Assembly: GCA_017454335.1 (NCBI GenBank)
Contig: JAFTDE010000002.1
Span: forward strand, 1-33,457
Length of the DNA: 33,457 nt
Direction of reading: 5' to 3'
Source of the DNA: Bacteroidales bacterium
GTDB taxonomy: Bacteria; Bacteroidota; Bacteroidia; Bacteroidales; UBA932
The notes beneath the pieces are model-generated. The model searched no databases. It was given only the letters and a program-made list of their open reading frames with translations, and was not told where the DNA came from. Position 1 is the stretch's first letter; the number at the start of each line of letters is the position of its first letter. Positions 24,180-31,254 of this stretch are shown here, piece after piece. Made by a program: the position numbers and the translations under genes.

Positions 24180-24995
24180 CTACTCCGGATTGACGATGAT
24201 GCGGCCGCAGTGCTCGCAGATGACGAGGCGCTTGCCGGATGCGATGTCGATCAGGCGCTGCGGGGTGATGCTGTTCAGGCAGCCGCCGCAGGAGTCGCCG
24301 TTCTTGACGGCGACCACGGCCAGGTGGTTGTGCTTGCTGGCGCGGATGCGCTCGTAGGCGCTCATCGTACGGGCGTCGATCTGGGCGGCGCAGGCTTCGC
24401 GCTGGTGGCTCAGTTCGGTCTCTTCCTTGGCGGTGGACTCGACGATCGTGGCCAGCTCTTCCTGCTTGGCCTTCAGGTCCTCCTCACGGATCGTGATGCG
24501 GTCGGTGATCGCCTCGATGTCGCGCTTGCGGTCCTCGATGGCGTAACGGGCCTCGTTGATGTTCTTCTCGGCGATCTGGCGCAGCAGACCCAGGTTCTCG
24601 AGCTCCTTGTTGATGGAATCGTACTCGCGGCTGTTGGAGATGTTCTCCAGCTGCTTCTGGTATTTGTCGATTTCCCCGTCCAGTTCGACAATCTGGTGCT
24701 TGTTGGCTTCGATGGAGTTGTGATACTCTTCGATGACTTCCTTGAGGTGCGCGATCTTGCCCTGGAAACCGGCAATCTCGTTCTCGAGGGCGGCGACTTC
24801 GCCGGGCAGCTCGCCACGGAGCTGGACCAGTTTCTCAATCGCGTTGTCGGCGGCCTGCAGCTGGTACAGGATCTTCAGTTTGTCATGGACGCTGGTTTCG
24901 GTATCTGCAAATGTCTTCTGCAGCGAAACGAAGGTTTCGCGCTCGTCGATCGGAGTCTCTACCGCTTTTTTCTTGGTTTTCGTACTGGTAGCCAT
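24180..24995 (-). CDS. Coiled-coil protein with C4 zinc ribbon (DUF164 type)
   Basis: A 271-residue cytoplasmic protein with a long antiparallel coiled coil (about residues 40-205, rich in Glu, Lys, Leu and Ile) and a C-terminal zinc ribbon with four cysteines: Cys236, Cys239 (CGGC) and Cys260, Cys263 (CEHC). The family is widespread and is thought to bind nucleic acid, but its role is not settled. The Lys/Thr-rich first 20 residues may be disordered. It lies between the Nif3-like gene (8 bp) and dnaB (4 bp). Confidence 0.88.
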   Translation of the reverse strand: MATSTKTKKKAVETPIDERETFVSLQKTFADTETSVHDKLKILYQLQAADNAIEKLVQLRGELPGEVAALENEIAGFQGKIAHLKEVIEEYHNSIEANKHQIVELDGEIDKYQKQLENISNSREYDSINKELENLGLLRQIAEKNINEARYAIEDRKRDIEAITDRITIREEDLKAKQEELATIVESTAKEETELSHQREACAAQIDARTMSAYERIRASKHNHLAVVAVKNGDSCGGCLNSITPQRLIDIASGKRLVICEHCGRIIVNPE

Positions 24996-25003
24996 ATCGT
25001 TTC

Positions 25004-25804
25004 TTAGAAATAATATACTGGATTGCTGTTCTTAATATTGTCGCTGATATGAATTGCAAAGTTAGGAAAATTTTTCCTTAATACTGTAAGGAAAACCTCC
25101 ACAATCTCCACCTCGCTCTCAAAGTGTCCGATGTCGGCCAGCATGAAGTCCGCGGGGGTGAAAAAGTAGTGGTAGGAGATGTCTCCGCACAGGTACAGCT
25201 GGGCTCCGGCGGCACGGGCGGCATCGATCAGCGAAGACCCCGATCCGCCGCACATCGCCAGTGTCCGGACCGGGATGTCCACCGGCCGGGACGTGCGCAT
25301 GACGCGCAGGCCGAAGCGCTCCTTGACCAGCTCGATCGCCTCGCGGGCGGACAGCGCCTGCGGCAGATCGCCCACGACGCCGAATCCGATGCTCTCCCCG
25401 GGCACGTCGCTGCGGACCCCTTCCGGGGCGAGGATGCGCACGTGCTGCAGGCCCAGCCGGCGGGCCATCGCCCCGCTGACGCCCGCAATCACGCGGTCGG
25501 CGCTGGTATGGGCCGCATACACCGCGACCCCGGCGCGCACGGCGCGCCAGATCGCCGCGCCGGTCGGGTCGTCGGGCCCGACGCTGCGGACCGGATGGTA
25601 CAGCAGCGGATGGTGGTTGATGATCATGTCACAGCCCCGCCGCACGGCCTCGTCGACCAGTTCGGGGGTGCAGTCGAAACCCAGCAGGATGCCATGGACC
25701 TCCTGGTCCGGCGATCCGATCTGCAGCCCGGTGTTGTCCCCGGGCTTCTGCGCATCGAAAGGCGCAAACGCCTCAACGGCGCGGATGACGTCCCGGACTT
25801 TCAT
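25004..25804 (-). CDS. Nif3-like dinuclear metal centre protein, short form
   Basis: A 266-residue member of the Nif3/YbgI family, which forms toroidal hexamers with a two-metal site in each subunit; the true substrate is debated. Metal ligands are visible at His64 and His65 (INHHPLLY), Asp103 (AAHTSAD), and His227 with Glu231 (DIGHFESE). The length fits the short YbgI form, without the extra central domain of the roughly 360-residue versions. The last 25 codons are noticeably AT-rich and contain a possible promoter for the next gene. It overlaps the MerR gene as ATGA (25801-25804). Confidence 0.88.
   Translation of the reverse strand: MKVRDVIRAVEAFAPFDAQKPGDNTGLQIGSPDQEVHGILLGFDCTPELVDEAVRRGCDMIINHHPLLYHPVRSVGPDDPTGAAIWRAVRAGVAVYAAHTSADRVIAGVSGAMARRLGLQHVRILAPEGVRSDVPGESIGFGVVGDLPQALSAREAIELVKERFGLRVMRTSRPVDIPVRTLAMCGGSGSSLIDAARAAGAQLYLCGDISYHYFFTPADFMLADIGHFESEVEIVEVFLTVLRKNFPNFAIHISDNIKNSNPVYYF
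25057..25064 (-). promoter_or_regulatory. Possible internal -7 element before the zinc-ribbon/dnaB/rnf genes
   Basis: On the minus strand TAACTTTG matches TAnnTTTG inside the AT-rich 3' end of the Nif3-like gene, about 60 bp before the next start. No good -33 box was seen. An A/T palindrome (ggaaaaatttttcc type, 25065-25078) lies just upstream. Confidence 0.35.
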
Positions 25805-26118
25805 AAGGCCTGCTTGATTTCAACCAGTTGGGCGCGGATGGCCTTGAGCGAATCCAGCGCCTTGACGGATTTGTCCACCTTGCTGCGGTCGGCGGCCAGC
25901 TGGCGGGCGGCGCCTTCGAGGGTCAGGCCCTTCTCCTTGACCAGGAAATGCACCTGCTTGAGGGTTTCGATGTCCTCGCGGGTGTACTGCCGGTTCCCCT
26001 TGGCGGTGCGCTGCGGTTTCAGCAGCCGCGGGAACGAATTCGTCCAGAAGCGGACGAGCGAGATGCTCTCCCCGAGTTCCGCGGCGACTTCGCCAATCGA
26101 ATAGTACAACTTCGTCAT
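25801..26118 (-). CDS. MerR-family transcriptional regulator
   Basis: A 105-residue protein with a winged helix-turn-helix of the MerR type: YSIGEVAAELGESISLVRFW (6-25), wing residues KGNRQYTREDIETL, and a C-terminal helix. There is no cysteine-based metal site and almost no effector domain, so this is a minimal form. Similar short MerR proteins sit beside M23 peptidase genes in many Bacteroidota. It starts 5 bp after the M23 gene and overlaps the Nif3-like gene (ATGA). The target is unknown. Confidence 0.88.
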   Translation of the reverse strand: MTKLYYSIGEVAAELGESISLVRFWTNSFPRLLKPQRTAKGNRQYTREDIETLKQVHFLVKEKGLTLEGAARQLAADRSKVDKSVKALDSLKAIRAQLVEIKQAL

Positions 26119-26123
26119 AGTAT

Positions 26124-27074
26124 TTAATCCATTGATTGTTCCGTATTCACCGCCATGAAGAGCATGTTGGAATACTCTTCGGGCGAGACGGCCCCGAACA
26201 GGTAATTGATCGGGTCCATGTATTCGTCGTTCCGCAGCACCTCGTAGTGCAGGTGCGGGGCGTAGGAACTGCCGCTCATGCCCACCGAACCGATCCGCGC
26301 GCCCTTCCGGACCTTCTGCCCCTCTTTCACGGCAATGTCGGACAGGTGCGCATAGCGGGTCTTGTATCCGCCCGCATGCGTCAGTTCGATCAGGTTCCCC
26401 TGGCCCCGGGACGAGCGCGTCACCTTCGAGACGGTCCCGTCGGCCGTGGCCAGCACGGACGCCTCCTGGGGGGCGATCAGGTCCAGCCCGTTGTGCTGGA
26501 CATAGGCCTTATAGAAGGGATTGATCTTCTGGCCCCGGGTCGCGCCCACCTGCGGGTAGGAGATATCCTCCAGCGGCAGGGCCATCGGCGGCATGACCGC
26601 GGAGTCCCCGGCGGCCGCCAGGAAGATCTTCCGGAAAGCCTCGTCCACCCGGGCGGAGCGCTCCGTCAGCTGGATGGACTTGTCCCGCGTGTATCCGAGC
26701 AGTTCCGCGTCGGGCAGGGTATCGCTGGCGAAGAGGAAATCCAGCGAACCGATCGGATCGACATTCGGGGCGTCGGTATGGAAAATCTGCCTGTAGATCT
26801 CGTCGTCCTTGACCTGCAGGCCGGTGATGCCGTCCCGGATCAGCTGTTCCTTGGGCTCCAGCAGCGGATAGGTCTTCTCGTACATCCGGATTTCCCGGCG
26901 CAGCCTGCGTTCGGTCTCGGTGCTGAGGAACAGGGACAGCACGAAGTAGATGGCGACGGTCAGGGACACCGTCGTCAGCAGGAACAGCAGCAGCCGCCTG
27001 ACAAGGCGCCAGATCCGCAGGGGGGCCTGCTTGAAACTGAAACTGCCCCGGTCGAACACATACTTCGGACTCAT
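26124..27074 (-). CDS. M23-family membrane-anchored peptidase (second of tandem pair)
   Basis: A 316-residue LytM-type endopeptidase with an N-terminal cytoplasmic stretch, one membrane helix (about 28-50) and a helical segment before the catalytic domain. The zinc residues are His194 and Asp198 (HNGLD), and His243 (YAHL) and His276 (HLHYEV) complete the site. M23 enzymes cut peptide cross-bridges in peptidoglycan. The segment before the first ligand diverges from the usual FGxRxDP-type sequence that the upstream paralogue retains. Its start overlaps the upstream paralogue as ATGA (27071-27074). Confidence 0.88.
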   Translation of the reverse strand: MSPKYVFDRGSFSFKQAPLRIWRLVRRLLLFLLTTVSLTVAIYFVLSLFLSTETERRLRREIRMYEKTYPLLEPKEQLIRDGITGLQVKDDEIYRQIFHTDAPNVDPIGSLDFLFASDTLPDAELLGYTRDKSIQLTERSARVDEAFRKIFLAAAGDSAVMPPMALPLEDISYPQVGATRGQKINPFYKAYVQHNGLDLIAPQEASVLATADGTVSKVTRSSRGQGNLIELTHAGGYKTRYAHLSDIAVKEGQKVRKGARIGSVGMSGSSYAPHLHYEVLRNDEYMDPINYLFGAVSPEEYSNMLFMAVNTEQSMD

Positions 27075-28108
27075 TGCCCCACCGTGCGCCTCCTCCGCAG
27101 GATTTCGCCGGTCGTGGTACGTTTGCCCGCCTCGGTTTCCGCTTCGCGTTTCTCCACCATGGCCTGGTACTCCTCCCGGGAAATCGACATGTCCATATAG
27201 TTGTACGGATTGATCGCGGCGCCGCGAAGCAGCACTTCGTAGTGCAGGTGCGGGCCCGTCGCCTTGCCGGACTTGCCGACCGTCCCGATCAGGTCGCCGC
27301 GATGGACCTGCGTCCCCACCCCGACTTCGATCGTGTTCAGGTGCGCGTAGCGGGTCTCATAGCCGAATCCATGGTTGATGATCAGCTCGTTGCCATATCC
27401 GGTGAACTGGTATTTCGCGCTGGTGACCACCCCGTCGCCGGTCGCATACACCGGGATGCCGATGATGCCGGAGGTCGAGAAGTCCTGGCCCGAATGGAAG
27501 CGGGTACCGCCGTAGACGGGGTCCGTCCGGTATCCGAAGGGGCTGGACAGCTGGACCCTGCCGGGATCGGGGCACAGCGGCGGGACGGCCGGGATGCAGG
27601 CGATCATGTCGCCCGCCTCGCGCGAGACCGTGCCGACTTCGTCCAGGGCCCGGCTCTGCAGGTACACCCGCTTGGTCAGCACGTCCATCCGCCGGATGGT
27701 GCTCTTCAGGTTGGCGTTGGCGCCGAAATCGTCCAGGTAGGCGTAGCGGTTCACCCCGCCGAAGCCCGCCTGCTTGACATTTTCGGGAATGGGATCCAGG
27801 CCGAAGATCGAACGGTACACGTCGTCGTCCCGGTCCTCGATGCCGCCGAGGGTCTCTTCGTACAGGTCCAGCTGGCGGTTCATGACCTCCATCCGGGATT
27901 CCCACTCGGCATGGACCTTCCGCAGGTGTGCCGTCTTCGGCAGTTCCAGCCCCAGCACCGAGGTGTACATCCAGAAATAGAACCAGACCAGACCTAGGCC
28001 CAGCAGCGTCAGAACGGCATACAGCAGGATCCGGAGGGACCTGGGTTCCTCCTTGATTTCGTACATCAGGGTCTCCGGATTGACGATATATTTGCCGAAT
28101 CGTGCCAT
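27071..28108 (-). CDS. M23-family membrane-anchored peptidase (first of tandem pair)
   Basis: A 345-residue LytM-type peptidase. After a cytoplasmic N-terminus (MARFGKYIVNPETL) come one membrane helix (about 27-47) and a coiled-coil segment (about 60-95). The catalytic domain has SPFGYRTDPVYGG, HSGQD (His205, Asp209), YAHL (His256) and HLHYEV (His289). The set is complete, so it is probably active on peptidoglycan cross-links. A good Bacteroidota promoter precedes it, making it the likely first gene of the long minus-strand run. Confidence 0.9.
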   Translation of the reverse strand: MARFGKYIVNPETLMYEIKEEPRSLRILLYAVLTLLGLGLVWFYFWMYTSVLGLELPKTAHLRKVHAEWESRMEVMNRQLDLYEETLGGIEDRDDDVYRSIFGLDPIPENVKQAGFGGVNRYAYLDDFGANANLKSTIRRMDVLTKRVYLQSRALDEVGTVSREAGDMIACIPAVPPLCPDPGRVQLSSPFGYRTDPVYGGTRFHSGQDFSTSGIIGIPVYATGDGVVTSAKYQFTGYGNELIINHGFGYETRYAHLNTIEVGVGTQVHRGDLIGTVGKSGKATGPHLHYEVLLRGAAINPYNYMDMSISREEYQAMVEKREAETEAGKRTTTGEILRRRRTVGQ

Positions 28109-28119
28109 AAGCAGGACCG

Positions 28120-28148
28120 CAAATATACTAATTTTTAGCGAATTGCAA
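28120..28148 (-). promoter_or_regulatory. Bacteroidota-type promoter before the M23/rnf gene run
   Basis: On the minus strand TTG (28148-28146) and TATATTTG (28127-28120) are separated by 18 bp, close to the 19-20 bp optimum. The -7 box lies 11 bp before the M23 start at 28108. The 54-bp interval is AT-rich compared with the genes on both sides. Confidence 0.55.
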
Positions 28149-28162
28149 GGCCTTATCTAAAG

Positions 28163-28804
28163 TCAGGAGAGGATGACCAGCACCGGGGCCTCATGGGACA
28201 GGGCCAGGGTGATCACGTCGCGGTCCGCCCGGTTGAGCGATGCCTTCCACCAATTGTCCAGGCAGACTCCGTCCGTGGGCCAGTGCAGGCCTTCGGAGCG
28301 GATCTGCAGCGTCGGATCGGCCGTGAACAGCGATACGCTCCGGCCCTGGCCGACATGCAGGGTCGCATCGGACGAGACGGCGAACGCAGTCGTGTAATCC
28401 GACACCATTTCGACCCGGATGCCGCGCGACGAGAGGCGGAAACGCCGCTCGTACTCCATCAGCAGGGAATAATTCGCCAGGGTGTGGTCCTCGCGCCGGC
28501 CCGAAGCGCCCAGGATGGTGATGCGTTCCGCGTCCGGCCAGCGTTCCATCACGAAGGTGAAGGCCTTGGTCAGGTCGTTGGTTTCCTGCTCGGCCACGCG
28601 GACCTTTTCGCCGTGGAAACGGCCCAGGGCCCGGCTGCAGACCGAATCCATGTCCCCGATCACCAGCTCCGGGACGATGCCGTGCCGCTCCAGCGTCCCC
28701 AGCGCGCCGTCACAGCAGACCAGGTGGTCCGCACTGCGCAGCAGGTAGCGGGGGTATTCCGTCCGCGGAAAGGATCCCGCGGCGACGATGACGACGGTAC
28801 TCAT
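28163..28804 (-). CDS. Thiamine pyrophosphokinase
   Basis: A 213-residue enzyme that transfers pyrophosphate from ATP to thiamine, giving thiamine diphosphate. Recognisable blocks are CCDGA (30-34), GDMDS (50-54, GDFDS-like), ETNDLTKAF (74-82) with Asp77 and Lys80, and GASGRREDHTLAN (99-111). The C-terminal half holds the beta-rich thiamine-binding domain, with SEGLHWP as a conserved turn. Its start overlaps the stop of the upstream lptG-fmt fusion as ATGA (28801-28804). No thiamine riboswitch is seen before it. Confidence 0.93.
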   Translation of the reverse strand: MSTVVIVAAGSFPRTEYPRYLLRSADHLVCCDGALGTLERHGIVPELVIGDMDSVCSRALGRFHGEKVRVAEQETNDLTKAFTFVMERWPDAERITILGASGRREDHTLANYSLLMEYERRFRLSSRGIRVEMVSDYTTAFAVSSDATLHVGQGRSVSLFTADPTLQIRSEGLHWPTDGVCLDNWWKASLNRADRDVITLALSHEAPVLVILS

Positions 28805-31251
28805 AGGCGGGATTTGGCGATTTCCGCCCTGGACGTGCCCGGGGTGCAGACATAGGACTGCGGATCACGGAATCCCAGCAGGAATTCGTGCACCGCCATG
28901 CGTTTCTTGCCGGACAGCTGGACCTCCAGCAGGGACAGGGCGCCGTCCGCGGTGGCGACGGCCAGATAGGACTTGCCGTCGGAAAGGACCGTTCCGGGAG
29001 CCGCACTGACTCCTTCCATCACCTCGGCGCGGAAGACCTTCAGGGCGAGCGGCTTCACTTCCTCTCCCTCCGCCGGGACGGCGGGGACCAGTTCGGTGAA
29101 GGCCGCGGGATAGGGACTGAGGCCGCGGATGAGGTTGTACACGGCCGTCGTGGCGTCGTTCCAGTCGATGTGGCACAGCTCGCGCGTCAGTTTCGGCGCC
29201 TTGCGCAGCACCTCGTCGCCCTGGATGAACGAACGCTGGACGCGCGTCTCGACGTTGTTCTCCAGCAATCCGGCCACGGTATCGACGACCAGGGCCGCAC
29301 CCAGGGACATCAGGGCGTCATGCACGTCCCCGGCCGTATCCTTGGGACCGATGCGGTGCTCCTGGCGCAGGATGATGCCGCCCGTATCCATGTTGTGGTC
29401 GATCATGAAGGTGGTGACGCCCGTCAGGCGTTCGCCGTTGATGACGGCCCAGTTGATCGGAGCCGCGCCGCGGTACTGCGGCAGCAGGGCGGCGTGCAGG
29501 TTGAAGGTGCCCAGCTTGGGCATCGCCCAGACCTCCTCGGGCAGCATCCGGAAAGCCACGACGACGAACAGGTCCGCCTTCCAGGCCCGCAGCTGCTCCA
29601 GGAATTCGGGGTCGCGGAGCTTAAGCGGCTGCAGTACGGGGATGTCGTGCTGGACCGCATACTGCTTGACTGCGCTCTCATTCACCTTCAGGCCGCGTCC
29701 GCTGGGCTTGTCCGCCACCGTCACGACGCCGACCACCTTGTACTTGCGCTTGATCAGCCAGTCCAGCGGCATGACCGCGAACTCGGGCGTGCCCATGTAG
29801 ACGATGCGGGGTTTGTGGAAGATGGCGCGGATGCGGCTCTTGATCCTTCGCCACCAGATCTTGATGCTGTCCATGTTCACGAATTCGGCATCCAGCATCG
29901 CCCGCCGGGTCAGCACCAGGCCGATCGCAAGCAGCACGACGCAGGCAATGAACGCGCCGAACCAGGCGCTGGAAGCACCGTCGCGGGCCAGCTTGTTGCC
30001 CGAGATGTCCACCACCCAGTACAGGACGAAGAACAGCACCGAAATGATGGCGCTGATGCCCAGTCCGCCCTTCTTGATCAACACGCCCAGCGGCGCCCCG
30101 ACGAAGAAGAGGATGAAGCAGGCGAGGGCCTGCGCGAATTTCTTCCACAGCTCCACGTCCACGCGGCGGACATAGTAATACTGTTCGTACACGCGTTGGC
30201 CGAAACTGGACACGGTCGCGACGTACTGGCGCGAATGGTCCGCGGCCTGGCGGTACGCCTGGGCCTTTTCGTCCAGGTTTGCGTATTCCCCGAACCCCTC
30301 GGCGCGGAACAGTTCCGTCAGGTTGCAGTGGAGCGCGGTGTCCAGCTGGTTCCGCTGGGTCAGCTGGAAGGCATGGTGCAGGTATTCCGCCTCCTTCTGG
30401 GTTTCTTCGTTGATGATGGCGAACAGCGAATCATGCGCCCCGACCAGCTGGGCGAAGGTCTGCGATTTGGCCTGGTCGCCGAAACGGGTCGAATCGGAAC
30501 GCTCGAAGGCGTAGTGGGCCAGCTGGATGATCAGCTCCTGGCGGTGGAAGTCCACACGCTGCAGCTGGAGGGTCGTGTCGTTGTAGGACATGTTGTTGTC
30601 CTCCTGGTAGCTGGACCCGTCGAACATCGTGAAGGTCAGGTAGTCCTTGCCCTTGGACATCTTCATCAGGGCGGAATCCGCCATCATGATGGAGGTGTTG
30701 CCCTTGTTGCCGGAGTGGTCGTACACCAGCACGTTGTGCATCATGCCGGTCTGCTTGTCCTGGCTCTCCACGCGCAGGATGTAGCCCTCGATGCCGTCGT
30801 AGAAGACCCCGGAGGGGATTTTGATCTCCTGCTTGGTCCGGCTGATGTCGTCCCGGAGCGTGAAGATCTCGTTGTAAGCCTTGGGCACCAGGTTGTTGCC
30901 CACGAAATAGGCGGCGACGCTGATGAAGACGGACGCGACCATGATCGGCACCATCACCCGCGCGACGGACACGCCCGCCGAGCGGATGGCCATCAGTTCG
31001 TTGTTCTCGCCCATCTGCCCCAGGGTCATCGTGGACGCCAGGAGCGTGGCCAGCGGCAGCGAAGTGGGCAGGATCGAGCAGGCGCCCCAGAACATGAATT
31101 CCAGGATGACCCGCAGACCCAGGCCCTTGCCGACAAGATCATCGATGTACACCCACAGCAGCTGGACCGCCAACACGAACACAACCACCGCCAGGATCAG
31201 GAAAAATGGTCCCAGGAAGGATTTCAGGATGAACTTGTCGAGTCTCTTCAT
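28801..31251 (-). CDS. In-frame fusion: LptF/LptG-family permease + methionyl-tRNA formyltransferase
   Basis: One uninterrupted 816-residue frame joins two normally separate proteins. Residues 1-455 are a YjgP/YjgQ (LptF/LptG) permease, the membrane part of the ABC machine that extracts LPS from the inner membrane: three N-terminal helices (about 10-35, 52-75, 98-118), a large periplasmic beta region, and three C-terminal helices (about 373-392, 398-416, 428-447). A basic linker (about 448-481) leads to methionyl-tRNA formyltransferase (482-816), which formylates initiator Met-tRNA. It has VYMGTPEFAV, FNLHAALLPQYRGAAPINW with Asn584 and His586, and Asp622 in NMDTGG, so the catalytic triad is present. 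The permease C-terminus should face the cytoplasm, which fits an active Fmt domain. An internal ATG at 29874 (Met460) could also release separate Fmt. It starts 3 bp after alaS. Confidence 0.88.
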   Translation of the reverse strand: MKRLDKFILKSFLGPFFLILAVVVFVLAVQLLWVYIDDLVGKGLGLRVILEFMFWGACSILPTSLPLATLLASTMTLGQMGENNELMAIRSAGVSVARVMVPIMVASVFISVAAYFVGNNLVPKAYNEIFTLRDDISRTKQEIKIPSGVFYDGIEGYILRVESQDKQTGMMHNVLVYDHSGNKGNTSIMMADSALMKMSKGKDYLTFTMFDGSSYQEDNNMSYNDTTLQLQRVDFHRQELIIQLAHYAFERSDSTRFGDQAKSQTFAQLVGAHDSLFAIINEETQKEAEYLHHAFQLTQRNQLDTALHCNLTELFRAEGFGEYANLDEKAQAYRQAADHSRQYVATVSSFGQRVYEQYYYVRRVDVELWKKFAQALACFILFFVGAPLGVLIKKGGLGISAIISVLFFVLYWVVDISGNKLARDGASSAWFGAFIACVVLLAIGLVLTRRAMLDAEFVNMDSIKIWWRRIKSRIRAIFHKPRIVYMGTPEFAVMPLDWLIKRKYKVVGVVTVADKPSGRGLKVNESAVKQYAVQHDIPVLQPLKLRDPEFLEQLRAWKADLFVVVAFRMLPEEVWAMPKLGTFNLHAALLPQYRGAAPINWAVINGERLTGVTTFMIDHNMDTGGIILRQEHRIGPKDTAGDVHDALMSLGAALVVDTVAGLLENNVETRVQRSFIQGDEVLRKAPKLTRELCHIDWNDATTAVYNLIRGLSPYPAAFTELVPAVPAEGEEVKPLALKVFRAEVMEGVSAAPGTVLSDGKSYLAVATADGALSLLEVQLSGKKRMAVHEFLLGFRDPQSYVCTPGTSRAEIAKSRL

Positions 31252-31254
31252 GCG

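Noticed and set aside
24996-25003. Split of the 14-gene run at the Nif3-like/zinc-ribbon junction by a terminator
   Set aside because: The gap is 8 bp and contains no hairpin followed by T; only a possible promoter is suggested nearby.
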